From Chondrosia reniformis (taxonomy: Eukaryota > Porifera > Demospongiae > Chondrillida > Chondrillidae): 64,000 bases of DNA. The position numbers were made by a program, and so were the translations under genes. The notes beneath the pieces were generated by a model that saw nothing but the letters and a program-made list of their open reading frames with translations, was not told the origin of the DNA and searched no databases. The stretch spans positions 5,766,001 to 5,830,000 of the forward strand of contig OX359194.1 in assembly GCA_947172415.1 (NCBI GenBank). Direction: 5' to 3'. This document shows positions 11,481 to 25,000 of this stretch, piece by piece (positions within the stretch are counted from its first letter, which is position 1; each line of letters starts with the position of its first letter).

Positions 11481-14408
11481 TTAATAATTAAGATTCACAG
11501 TTGTAACGAAGGAGTCACAGCACTCATCTATGTAGCCCATAGAGTTGTGACAATATCTGACAGTCACTTCAGCCACTCCATGATGACAATTGTAGTAATC
11601 ATAGGTGTGTACCACTGGTCCAAATGGTCCAATCACATTCTGATAGCCACTGTCTACTTTGCCATCTCCCCATTCAACTCCCCACCTGCATTATGCAAAA
11701 TATTTATTTTAAAATTGTAATTCGACTTAAAATTATGTGTGTATCTAATACTTATGTAGATATATATAGTATATACAATTTTTCCTTAATTTTTACATCA
11801 CTCTTGCATTTAAGTATAGGTATATACATAAACTACTTCAAATCTATTGTATAATGTTACATTCACGTATTTTAACCCTCCTATATATACATATTCGTAT
11901 ACCCTTTCCATACATTTTCAATATTTTTCTATATTGTATATATAGTAAATAAGATCTAGAAATTCCGATTCTTAATCAAATTACACTCTGATTATTTCAA
12001 AATTGTTCTTAGACTAAAGAATTAGAGATTCTTCCAATTTATCTTTTGTGACCATGTTATACCAAGGATAATGATTGTGTAATCACTTAATAGACTTGTG
12101 CAACAGGAAATTTGTAGGCACTTTAAGATTATTTTGAATCAGTCCCTTAGGCCAATGGAGGATATACGTATACGTATAGGAGGCTTAAGGAGAATACTTC
12201 ATTATATACACAAGTCATGATCAAATACATACAGTACAAACATACTTGAAACTCCTGTTTTTTACGCTGCAACTTCCAAAATCAACAATGACTGCTGCCT
12301 GTACTTGACAGATTCCAAATCCTTGAATGTTAGATCCAAATTGGTGGCCATAGTGATCAGTATAGGGAGCAACCAGGACTGGTTTGCAGCAGTACTTTGA
12401 CATATCACATTTAGGCTTAGCAGTTCCTATAAAGAATCATATATTACATTAACATGTGAAGAAGACATAATACAAGCAGGTGTTTGCTCTTGTATATTGG
12501 CTCTATAATGTGCATAATTGTTAGATAAATATTTAAACTAATCCTGTAATTGCATAATATACAGTTTTTATATTAATTTTACATGTCTCTCATTGTACTG
12601 TACCATATATACATGTATATAAATAGTTAATGGAAATGCTATATATATATTATAATAGTTTTATCAGTATTATGCTAAGTATATAGTGACCACTTAGACT
12701 GCATTAACTCACCACATGTCGTGATTTCAGCTTCAATAGCATCCTCGATGTCACTGAGAGCTGCAGAAGTGGTTACATTAAATTGCCTGGAAGGGTCACC
12801 AGCAATAGCAGCTAACTGATTCTGGTCAACACTATTTCCAATAGCAATGGAATAGGTTATGATTCCTTCAGCACGAGCAGCCTCTGAGGTTGTAACCACA
12901 TCACCGCCAGATACCCCATCAGTCAAGACAACCAAATGGTTGACACATTCAGCTCTTCCGGTATTGGTAAATTGACTTCTGGCTGCATCAATAGCAATCC
13001 CAATGTTAGTACCTCCATTTGGGAAGATTAGTCCAGTGATGATATCTGGGGCAGTGCTGCTGCGTTGCAGTATTGGAAGATTAATATCAATAATGCTACT
13101 AAAGACAATAACGCCACTGTGAATTTCACTTGGGAAGGCATCAATTAGGCTTGATACAAAATTCAATTCATCAGCATAACCTTCAGGAAGAATACTTCCT
13201 GATCCATCCACTGCAAAGATAACATCTGCACATCCGGATCCACTGGTACACCCTATCAATTTTATATATAGTAATATATATTTCTGTATTGCAAAAAAAT
13301 AATTAATGTAAAACATTGAGAAATTGCTGGTATGTAATTATGTTAGAGGGAAATTAAATATATGATTTTGAAAGGAAAAGGCTAAATGTCATTTGTCATT
13401 ATACAATAAAATACATGATAATACAACATGAAAATTAACTCACCACATGTCGTGATTTCAGCTTCAATAGCATCCTCGATGTCACTGAGAGCTGCAGAAG
13501 TGGACACATTGAATTGTCTGGAAGGGTCACCAGCAATAGCAGCTAACTGATTCTGGTCAACACTATTTCCAATAGCAATGGAATAGGTTATGATTCCTTC
13601 AGCACGAGCAGCCTCTGAGGGTGTAACCACATCACCGCCAGATACCCCATCAGTCAAGACAACCAAATGGTTGACACATTCAGCTCTTCCGGTATTGTTA
13701 AATTGACTTCTGGCTGCATCAATAGCAATCCCAATGTTAGTACCTCCACTTGGGAAGATTAGTCCAGTGATGTTATCTGGGGCAGTGCTGCTGCGTTGCA
13801 GTATTGGAAGATTAATAACAATGATGCTACTAAAGACAATAACACCACTGTGAATTTCACTTGGGAAGGAATCAATTAGGTTCGATACAAAGGTCAATTC
13901 ATCAGTAAAGCCAACACTCCCAATGCTTCCTGATCCATCCACTGCAAAGATAACATCAGCACATCCGGATCCACTGGTACACCCAGGATCACCTATAAAT
14001 TGACAATTTTATATATGTAGTGCATTATGTATCCAACATACTGTATAGTTTAACCTCAAATATATATTTCTGTATTGCAAAAAATGTTTAACTAATTATA
14101 ATATAAAACATTGAGAAATTGCTGGCATGTAATTATGTTAGAGGGAAATATATGATTTAGAAAGGAAAAGGCTAAATGTCATTTGTCGTTATACAATAAA
14201 ATACAACATGAAAATTAAACATGTATGTACGTATGTAAATATATACATATGTATTGTTTAATTATGTATACGTAGGTTTAGTTATTATATGGTTCTGTCT
14301 ATGATATATATATACGTATGCATAAGGGTAGATGAATTGCTCCTTACTTGTAGTTGGATAGGCAGATACCAGGGATGCTGAGAAGAGTAAGATAGCCAGT
14401 AGCTTCAT
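11481..14408 (-). CDS. Secreted double-vWA-domain protein
   Basis: Five exons on the minus strand: 14348-14408, 13444-13992, 12713-13252, 12246-12426 and 11481-11685. The total is 1536 nt and 511 residues, phases agreeing. Exon 1 gives a signal peptide (MKLLAILLFSASLVSA). Exons 2 and 3 each encode one complete vWA domain with intact MIDAS residues (DGSGS, GGTN, LTDG). They are near-identical, as is part of the intron 5' of each (for example ATGTAATTATGTTAGAGG), so exon plus intron was duplicated as a unit. Exons 4 and 5 encode the same Cys-rich and PKD-like tail as the plus-strand gene, nearly unchanged. The N-terminal Thr/Ser linker of the plus-strand protein is shorter here. It is probably an extracellular adhesion or matrix protein; the ligand is unknown. 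Confidence 0.92.
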
Positions 14409-14508
14409 TTTAGATAACTTTCAGTTAAATGAGATTCTCTCGCTTGCTTGGTCTTTTCTGAACTCTTGCTTAAGCTTGTTCTGTGCTGTCCTCCTTGAAG
14501 GGACTGTA

Positions 14509-14516
14509 TTTATATA
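14509..14516 (-). promoter_or_regulatory. TATA box of minus-strand vWA gene
   Basis: TATATAAA on the minus strand, about 100 bp upstream of the start codon at 14408 and next to a CT/GA dinucleotide run. The spacing matches that in the plus-strand paralogue. Confidence 0.6.
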
Positions 14517-15164
14517 CTCTCTCTCTCTCAACTCAAAAAGGAAATGCTTGCAAATTTGCAAATATTTCTTTGTAATATATCACTCAATCACTATTACCTG
14601 AATGACCTTAATTAAAATCCTTCTGACCTTAAATAGCTGTATATGTAGTCAAAACCTTAACATCTAGCACAGTGGTGATTATATACATGACATGTACATA
14701 TATATATATATATATATACGTACGTATGTAGATCTAGAAATAGTAGTATTTGGCACCTGATCATGTATATACATATGCATACATAATGTATATTTAAATA
14801 TCATTTGTAAGATATACTTTCATGGAATATATTTAAAGCAAACCAGTCAACAGAGACACATGCATACTTATACACATATACATACTTATAACATTCTATC
14901 CATAGACAAATGACTTGATAGTAACTGCAACTTGTACATATATATTCAACAACAGGGAAAGCTAAAGAAATGCAAAAACCATATGTATGATTAGTCAATG
15001 ACTCATCCCTAATAATATGCTTATAGGTATATATTTATATTCATTCCTGTGCATATATGCAAGACAGAGGGGTAATTATATGTTTGTTGGTAAATCTCAA
15101 TGGCTTTGACGGGCCCTTTTTAGGACACGTACATTTATGCAAGGCATGCCTACCTCCTGTGGAT

Positions 15165-15690
15165 AGTAACAATACCATATACTATACCTATATATAGAGA
15201 GTAATTACTCATATATATACATTTAATCTTCAGTTTATCAATCTTTTACAATTGTTGCTGAGTCTCAATAAATTAGTTAACTCAAAAGTAACAAAAACTT
15301 CTTATCACTTCATACATATATAATATAAATTTTCTATAGCTTTTCTACATATAGTCCTATGGCATTTTATATGCAGACTTTGTCTTCCGTTTTCTACCAA
15401 ACAGAGACCTATATAAATAAAAAACAATACCATATACTATACCTATATATAGAGAGAAATTACTCCTATATATATACATTTAAACTTCAGATTATCAATC
15501 TTTAGATATACGTACATATATTTATATATTTATATATTTATATACTCACCTTTTGTGTTGAGTCTCTTATGTATATATAAATATACATTTATAATATAAA
15601 TTTTCTATAGCTTTTCTTTAGTCATATGGCATTTTATATGCAGACTTTGTCCTCCATTTTCTACCAAACGGAGACCTAAATAAAAATCAC
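15165..15690. repeat. Tandem duplication of a ~255-bp AT-rich block
   Basis: Two adjacent copies, about 15170-15420 and 15425-15685. Both carry ACCATATACTATACC near the start and GCATTTTATATGCAGACTTTG near the end, and they differ by small indels. Non-coding. Confidence 0.8.
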
Positions 15691-17274
15691 TTTATTTAAA
15701 ATGAGTTTTATACCCTAAACTTTATGATACTATGCCCATTTTGTTTGTAGGTCCTTTCTTGGAGCCATATGAGTTATTTAATTATATTATTTATAGTAAT
15801 AGATAAATATTACCTTAGTATATTGTAACTTGTACTGTATATAATCATATCAATTTGTAATTAGCAAGCATCTCAAGATGGTGGTGACCAGAGAACCAAA
15901 GTCGTTCGCCTTCTAATGCAGAGGATCTCCGTTGCCATCCAGGTTGGGATGCTACATTGGCAATTGCATCCCCCCTGTCAGTGCAACAGTCAATGTTGAG
16001 TTTATATGGTTTAATGTGACTTTTGTACATATGTAAATAACAAAAATATTTATAATAATATTGATTATTGATAAGGTGCAAGACTTTGCTATTGTAAATA
16101 ATACTGTAAATATTTATGGTTTAAAGACTAAAAAGCATTTAAGGTATGTGCGTAAATGAATATTGCACCAGTATACTCCTACATATATACTGGAATTTCC
16201 TTTCTATTTGCTATTGTAAATAATACTGTAAATGTTTATTAAAAAGCATTTAAGGTATGTGCGAAAATGAATATTGCACCAGTATACTCCTATATACTGG
16301 AATTTCCTTTCTATTTGCTATTGTAAATAATACTGTAAATGTTTATTAAAAAGCATTTAAGGTATGTGCGAAAATGAATATTGCACCAGTATACTCCTAT
16401 ATACTGGAATGTTCTTCCAATGTAGGGAATATTTCAAGATATCAAATGTAAAAAGTCCTACAGATATATTAATGTCAACAACATGCATACATGTGGCTTC
16501 TATTGATAAATACTAGTGAGGATAGCAGTTTGAATTATAAATTCTTGCATGTGTCAACATATAGAAAACAAATATGTGTTACTTGATCAAGTGTTAATCT
16601 CTAACAGAATCTTCTATATAAACATTAGATAGAATGCTTCAAATTTTGGACCTTCTATATTGACACAATAAACCTTTGAAAATTTGTTGATGCTGATTAG
16701 TCTAAATACTTCATCTTATATATCTTGCCTAAAAGTATGATAGAACTATTAATAGGTCTATACAGTACATAATGTTGTGCAGTGTCACACAGTCCAATCT
16801 CTAGGTCTTTAGACAAAAATTGTTTAATAATTGTTTTCCTCATAATCTGAGTGAATGTTCACCAAGATTGGACTATGTACACATTAACTGTGCTTCCGTG
16901 TACATACTTTGCCCACCAAGTGGTGGATTAAGTACGTTTTATCAATGTTAACTTTTAAATAAGTCATCAGTACGGCTCTACTCTTTTTACTTTTTCTATA
17001 TATTTTCTATTTATATAATGTATTATATATATACAGTGAAACCTTCACATCCTATATATAGCTACAATGCATATATAATACAATGAGATGTTCTCATATA
17101 GATGTAATTATAAGGGTCACATTATACCTCTGTAAGCTTAAGTTTATAATAACACTTTCAGGTTATATAGTTTAGTCTTACATGACAATAATTAAGTCTA
17201 GCTGGTCAATAGTCCTGTGTTCTTTGATATTATAAAATATATGCACTAACGTTCATGTTGTATAACTTCATTAT

Positions 17275-17513
17275 GTATCTTTGGGATGGTACATCCTTCG
17301 ACTTTTGAGCGTTTAAAAACGCAGTTGGTTTTTTTCAATTCTTGGTCAAACGTTTCGACCCTGGGGGTCTTCCTCAGTGACTGAGTGACCCCCAGGGTCG
17401 AAACGTTTGACCAAGAATTGAAAAAAAACAACTGCGTTTTTAAACGCTCAAAAGTCGAAGGATGTACCATCCCAAAGATAAGTTCGACGCAGTTATAAGG
17501 AATCCTTATTCTA
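17275..17513. mobile_element. Foldback element flanked by 8-bp target duplication
   Basis: Inserted in copy B and absent at the matching site in copy A. It is flanked by TTCATTAT at 17267-17274 and 17514-17521, while copy A has the motif once. The arms (about 17278-17375 and 17386-17479) are almost perfect reverse complements carrying GGATGGTACATCC and CGAAACGTTTGACC. The right end has a non-palindromic tail (AAGTTCGACGCAGTTATAAG). It encodes nothing credible; its long open frame is a by-product of the palindrome. Confidence 0.93.
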
Positions 17514-19074
17514 TTCATTATATATGTATTATACATGTTAAGCTGTTGAGAAAAGTGTGCAATAAAACATTTGTTAAACATGTTTATGGTTCTAAAGAAA
17601 AGTAGAGGCGGAGGCTGCATTACCCCACTGGCTTGCCACAGAAACAAACTGGATGAGGAAAGCATATATCGATATCTTACTTCCCCTTTGGGAGAGCAAG
17701 CAAATGCATATACGTAAGTTGGTATTATAATAACAAATGTTACATATTAGCTATAGTATATTTGCATAACATATATAAAACAGCTTATCCTTCAAAATAT
17801 CCAAAATTATGAGGCATCAATAAATTATCAAAACATGATGTCATTTGTAATAGCATGAGCAATTTACAGTATGAATACTTAAAATTTTCCCAGTAATAGA
17901 AAATGTTTAGGCGCTGTTCATGCAGCCATCAAACATCTTTAATCTATTAAATTAGAAATGTATAGAACTTCTGTTGGCACAATACACTTCAATTGCTAAC
18001 AATCTATATGTACCCGTTGCATGTATGCCTATATAAATAGATAATAAATATGTTTGCTACATATATAGGTATGTATGACTATATTAATATATACCTTTTG
18101 TATGAGATCAAGAATTGTTCCTAACAAGCTGATAAATTTTATATACTGTAAATATTTATGGTTATAAAAGGAAATTAAAGTTATTTAAGGTATGTATGTA
18201 ACTCTAAATAGGATATTGCACATTTTCTTATCATTAATTTAGGGAATATTTCAAGATATCAAGAGCATGTAAATAAAACACTAGATTTGAATGTCCATAA
18301 TCATAATACATACACATGACTTCTATTGTTATACGTACCAGTGAGGTTGAGGTTAATTTTATGAGTTTGAATGTTACTCTGGTCCACTATATCCTAGTAT
18401 ATACGTGTATATACGTCAAGGATACGTTATAGTTCATGATTGGGAAATTAAAGTCTAGCATGTATATAGATTCTTCTAAAGATAAAATGCTTGAAATGTT
18501 AGGAACTCTATTGACACAATAAACCCTTGAAAATAGCCTTAATTGTTTAATTTGCACATATAGTTGTATATAATATCAGCACAAAAATCTCTTGCACATG
18601 ATACTCGTGAGTTGCAATTGCACATAATATATATGTATGTCTGTGTCTTTATACTTGCATACACAAGTAATATATTATATATACTCAAAACCACAAGTAA
18701 TAATTTTCAAACATCAAACTTGCACATGCACTTCTCTTATAAGCATGCAGCCACCAGTACTAGTGTTTTGTGTATATTAATCAGACATCTTGTCAAACAT
18801 TATACAAACCAGAATACATAATACTGATGCACACATATTATATAATTTAATTGTATGTCGATTTTAATGAAAGAAAAGAGAACTCATATCACTAACATGA
18901 ATATAGTAAAAACCTAACATGAATTAAAAATACGCCATATATAGGCTGCATTGACTGATTTCAATATAGAATACTTATATATATACAATTTATAGTGACT
19001 CATGGCTCCCAATTTGGTATTGCATGTGTCATTAAATATTATCAGAGAGTACGAACTTTGACCAATTCCTAAAG

Positions 19075-22000
19075 ATGGCCGACCTCGTAGCTCATTCCTT
19101 CAGTAACTTGGATAAGTTTTTGTTGAAACATCTTGAGTTGAACTTAGAGATTGACTTTGATAAAAAGATAATATTTGGCTATGTAAATCTTGAGCTCGAA
19201 ATAAAGAAAAAAGGAGCAACGTTATTAGTGAGAGCTTTGCAAGCCTACATTTTATACAGAGTTAACGATATCGTTCCGGTCTGTATGTATACGATATCTA
19301 TTCCTGTATTATATGAATTGTTAGTAAAGGGAATGATATTTAGTTTATGTTGGGTTGGGCTGGGATGGGGTAATTTGGGTTCGATTGGGTTGGGGTGATT
19401 GGATGGGTTGGGTTGGGGTGATTGGATGGGTTGGGCTGGACTGATTTGGATTGGGTTGGGGTGGGGTGATTTGGATTGGGTTGGGGTGGGGTGGGGTGAT
19501 TTGGGCTAGACTGATTTGGATTGGGTTGGGGTGGGGTGATTTGGGTTGGACTGATTTGGATTGGGTTGGGGTGGGCTAGAGAATTATATTTAAGACAGTG
19601 TGGTTATATCAGCACATGTGGCTGATCTATATATCTTTCTGCAGCTGGTTAATTTAATTGTTTTTGTCCTATAAATGTATAATGTATTATTGTAATTAAA
19701 TTTACTTATGTGCATAGGCCATAAATTAGTGTATGCTCTTATTCCTCTGATTGTTTGAATTTTAATTCTAGATTTTGGACACAAGAGACTTGAATGTGAC
19801 AAAAGTTACAGATAAGGACAGTGGAGGAGTTTTGCAGTTTGACTTTGGAGAAGTACACAAGTCATTTGGTTCTCCTCTTATGATTACTGTCCCTGTTCCA
19901 GAGAAAAACATGTAAATGTCTGGTACATTCTGATTAATGGGAGTGAATGTGCTGTATGTATTGGTAAATGTAGAGGAGACGTGATGGTGATTCAAGTGGA
20001 GTATGAGACATCACCTGTGAGCAGTGCAGTTCAGTGGCTCCATTCAGAGCAAACAGCCGGCAGGGAACACCCCTATGTGTTTACTCAATGTCAAGTGAGG
20101 GACATTTCTCCTTAAGTTCTTATAAAGCTTCTCTGTTTGTTGTTTACTTTAGATGGTACATCTTTCGATTCTTTGAGCATCTAAAAACGCAGTTTGGCTT
20201 GATAAATCTTTTGGTCGAATATTTCAATCAACAACTGTTTAGACGCTCAAAGAATCGAAAGATGTACTATCTAAAAGATAAGTTCAACACAGTTAGAAGA
20301 AATCCTTACTCTATTACAGTTTGTTGTTGTTTGTTTGTTTTGTTTTGTTTACTCATTGTCAATTAAGGGTGATTTCTCCTAAATTCTTATAAAGCTTCTT
20401 TGTTTATTTGTTTCGTTTTATGCCCCTACCATCATGATCTTCAAGTACGTACTATTTATCTGAGCTTTTATCCCTAATTGACCTGTAATGTGTAAAGTTG
20501 ATCAAACCTATATATGCTTGCCTTCCTTGTGTGACTATAATGTGTTTGTTGCCATTAGTGTATAGGTAGTTCATCCTAATTGAGCATTCACTGCTTGGTC
20601 TGTTAATTATGATTAGTGTTGTTCATTGAGATATATTACTCTTCAGGCTATTCATGCTCGCAGTCTCCTTCCTTGTCAAGACTACCCTGGAGTGAAGGCA
20701 ACATATAAGGCAAAGGTATTATATAGTATTACTGCTCCCTTTCTGAGCATACAATCCAATTACAGATATACATAAGTAAAACATTGTGGGTAAAAGATTG
20801 CGAGATGAAGCTTTTAAAGGGTACAGACTATATACATTTTGTATGGAATTACTGAGGTGCCAAATTAATGTGCATCAAAAGATTACTGATGTGAACGATA
20901 CTCACAATCTCTCATTCTTTAGACACTCACATTTGCCTTCTGATATATATGGTAATACGGTATATGTATACAAAGTATATACGTACTGCAGTTAGATGTT
21001 TAGCTAAATAGCTAAAGCTGTTTAATTGAGTACAGTACGTATGTATGTTCAGTCATGTAGTTGTAAAATGGCTCTAATTTTGTGTTATGCAGATCTCAGT
21101 TACAAAGGGTTTGGTTGCACTGATGAGTGCCAACCGCTGTGGGAGTGAGCCACACCCATCCAAACCGCATCTGGTAACCTACCTCTTTCACCAACCAGTT
21201 AGTTGTGCATACGTACATTATGTTCTGTGATAACAATTATTTGTTGTAAAATAGGGAACTTTAAGATCAAGAGGCAATCTTAAAGTTTAGATGTCATCAT
21301 CATTTAACTCTGGATTTACCCCACCCACTCTTGACTCTGGATTTACCCCACCCACTCTTTTCAGCTTTTGGGAGTACTTATTAGCAGACTAGCCACTCAG
21401 ACGTCCATCGTATGCCATACTGACAACAGCTGTCAGTCTATATCACCTGAGTAGTGCAATGAGCTAATGGGTGAAAGTCACAGTCTCTCCCCATTGCAAC
21501 TCAAAAAGATGGTCAAGCCATAAGTGGGTGGGGTTAATCCAGAGTCAAATGATGGCTATTTGTTGTGTTTGTAATAACATTTAGATTGAGGGTCGGCAAC
21601 ACCTTACGTATGTTGCTGACACTCAACAATATCTAAATACCATAAATTATTATTATTAGGTCTTATGGTCTCTCTTTATGTCTGTAGATTGCCATATCTT
21701 CTTATTTGATAGCACTGGTAGCTGGTGCACTGGAGTCCAGGTGAGATAGTCTTGTTTTATACGTTGAGTGCTGTATTACCATTCCTGTGCATGCATGCAG
21801 AGAGGTCGGTCCTCGCACTCTGGTGTGGTCTGAAAAGGAGATGGTAGACAAAGCTGCCTATGAATTTGCAGAGGTTGTTGAATTGTGAAATTCCTTTGTT
21901 ACTTTATGTGAATGAGTGTATCTTCTGCTCAGACTGAGCAGATGTTGCAGGCTGCTGAGAGCATTGCTGGTCCCTATGTTTGGGGGAGGTACGATTTACT

Positions 22001-25000
22001 GGTACTTCCCCCATCGTTCCCCTACGGAGGAATGGAAAATCCGTGTCTCACCTTCGTCACACCAACTTTATTGGTACTGATGACTTGTCATTTAAAAGTA
22101 TATGATTAATGTTGACGATGCAGTATCTCTTTCTCTTTGACTATTCCCACAACTGCACCACTCTTCCTTTGGTCAGGCTGGAGACAGATCTTTAGCCAAC
22201 GTTAGTCTTACTGTACCACTCATGCGTCCAACACCAGGTCTACAGTGTACTGTGTATAGCTGAATGTGTTTGTACTTTTAGGTTGTAGCTCATGAGATAT
22301 CCCATAGTTGGACTGGTAACCTCGCTACTAATGAGACTTGGGAGCACTTCTGGTAAGCGATACAAATAGCATCATTTGGTACATGTGTGTGTAAACCATC
22401 ATTTATTACAATTCTTTGGTTTTATGTACTTTATATATGTAACTAAAGGTTAAATGAAGGATTTACAGTGTTTCTGGAGAGAAAAATTATTGCTAAATTG
22501 TTTGGTGAAGCAGAGAGGCAGTTCCATGCTATTGGTAAGGCATCTCAATACATACCCCTTATATATTGTTGCTGGCTGTATTACCACTATATGTATCTCC
22601 TTACAGGAGGATGGAAGGCTTTGTTGTCATCTGTAAGTATTTGTTAATGCCAATTCATTTAATCTTATTTTTGAAAGGGTTCATCTTTTGTTCTTCTTTG
22701 AGCATCTAAAGATATAGTTTTTGTTGGTTTGAACTTCTTCTTGTCAGATGTTTCAACTCTGTGTGGGTCATCTTTAGAAGCTCTTTAGATGCTCAAACGA
22801 GTGGAAGATGAACCATTTTAAATAAAAAGTTCAACATACGTAGTTAGAAGAGAGGCCTGTATCGTACCACATGAAATTTCATCCACTGTTCTTGTCCTTT
22901 CCATGTGTGGTCACTTAAATAGTGTGTGCCCTGTCCCTTGGACCTGCAGATTGAGCGTTTTGGTGCAAGCAACCCTTTAACAGCTTTGGTTCCAAATCTA
23001 AAGGGGGTTGATCCGGATGATGCATTCTCCTCAGTGCCTTATGAAAAGGGGTTTGCTTTACTCTACCACTTAGAAACTATACTTGGAGGACCAGGTAGAT
23101 TCAATACTTTTATGTGAAGTACATATATATATACATGTTTGTAGTACATATGTATGTATATCAACTAACCATAGTGGCTGCATTAGTAAGGGTATAATTA
23201 TACTGAACCGTGGTTATAATCAATTTCAAAATCAAACCACAAGTGCATAATCATGCATCTCAAATATCAGTTGTTATTTGATTATCGCTATAAATAATCT
23301 GGAGGAATTAATCACAGAAGACAGAATTTCGGGCTTAGGCACTGTTTTAAGTCGATAGTCAAAGTTAGGCACATCCATTGTGTGGTATGTTTATATTATG
23401 ATGTTGTAACTTCTACGTACGTATATGTGTGCAGAAACATTTGATAAATACTTGAGGGCTTACATTGAAAAGTTTAAGCACACCACAGTTAACACTGAAG
23501 AGTGGAAGGCATTTCTTTACGAGTACTTTGCTGACCAGGCAAGCTACATATGTAGGAAAAACAACTTTTTAACGTATTATTTCACTTGACACATTTTTAA
23601 TCTTCATTTGATAGAAGGAGGTTTTGGATGCTGTTGCATGGAATGAATGGTTCTACTCCCCCGGCATGCCTCCTTACCTCCCCAAGTATGTGTTTTGATA
23701 AAGATTCAATGCTGCATATGAATAACTGCAGTTAGGAGTTATTGAGTGACAGTGCAATCCCTTGGTTTCACAACCAATCAATAACCAGGATGTTTCAATC
23801 TGTAGATCATCCTCAACTGGTATAAAATTAACATGACTTAAGAAAAAAAATTCTAAAATTCATCCTGATTGTGTTTGATTGTTGATTGTTTGTGAATCCA
23901 TGGGCTGCTCTATTGCTCAATAACTCCTATCTTCAAGTACGTATGTGTTTGTTTAGTCTGTGAGCAGTAGTGCAGTTCTTGTGAATACCTCACTTTTTGT
24001 AGCTATGATCAAAGTATTGTACTTCCCTGTACAGAGCTAGCTGAAAGGTGGAGCAAAGTAAGCATTTATAGATTTAAACAAGTAACTCCAGTTTAAAGCA
24101 CTTGTGAGGCTGACACACCTCTCAAATTAATTGGTCCTATCGCTAGGTTTATACTTCCTATAGTTGTCATCTTTACCATTCTGGAACGTTTAGTATTGTC
24201 AAGACTATAAATAACGGTAGAAAGAGATTTAAAAAGAACTGTCAACTAGATGATAGATTTCTTCTAACTGTGCCAAACGTATCTTTGAGATAGTTCTTCT
24301 TAGTGTCTAGAGACACAGTTTTTTCTTGAGAATTGGACGTTTCAGGGGCCTTCCTCAGTCTGGTTCTCTCAAAGATAAGAACCATCAAGTTTCTCTAGCT
24401 TTTTGATTGCCATACTTCTAATAGTTGATGCATCATGCTTTTAGTGTTGCATTACTTGTACTCATTAATATTCAAATATGTCCTTAGCCGTGCTAACATA
24501 CGTAGTCTAGTGACTGAATTAATCATACAAAGGCCAGTAGTAGACTAAATCAACTCTCCATGGTAGTTACATTTGCTGAGCGTAAATAATTACAGGTTGA
24601 TTGTATGTAGTGGATAATTTATATTATGTTGTATTTACATATGTACGTAGGCTACTGAGGAGACTTTGAATGAATTTTCTGTTTCAGACACTCACAAAAT
24701 GAACTGTAAGCAGCTCCAGGAATTTCTTGCCCAATTATTGCTTTTTAAGGTAAATTCATATTATCGTATGTATGTAATTATTAATCTAATTTTGGAAATG
24801 ATCACACATATTAATGGAATGTAACATTACGAAATCAATCATTTACACATTCCATATTTGCATCACAATGTAAAAGGCTTCATCAAAGACGTTTGTTTTG
24901 ACTAGTCATAAATTTTGTACATACATGTGTGTTACTATTGACTGTTCAGCCTCCTCTCAAGCCTGAGTTCCTTAAGAAAATGGACAGCTTGTACAACTTT

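Larger units (their letters stand above)
15809..22356 (+). repeat. Segmental duplication copy B
   Basis: Direct counterpart of 3-3270. It carries three differences from copy A: extra tandem units of about 115 bp at 16205-16400, a 239-bp foldback insertion at 17275-17513, and the LTA4H exon 2-7 region that copy A lost. The right edge of homology falls just past LTA4H exon 10. Apart from LTA4H from 19075 on, I see no gene in 15809-19074. Confidence 0.93.

Noticed and set aside
10093..11854. Frames antisense to the vWA last exons
   Set aside because: Identical in both inverted copies because the true exons are conserved on the other strand.
17246..17665. 139-residue minus-strand frame
   Set aside because: Spans the foldback element and copy B flanks; the palindrome keeps it open and copy A has no counterpart.
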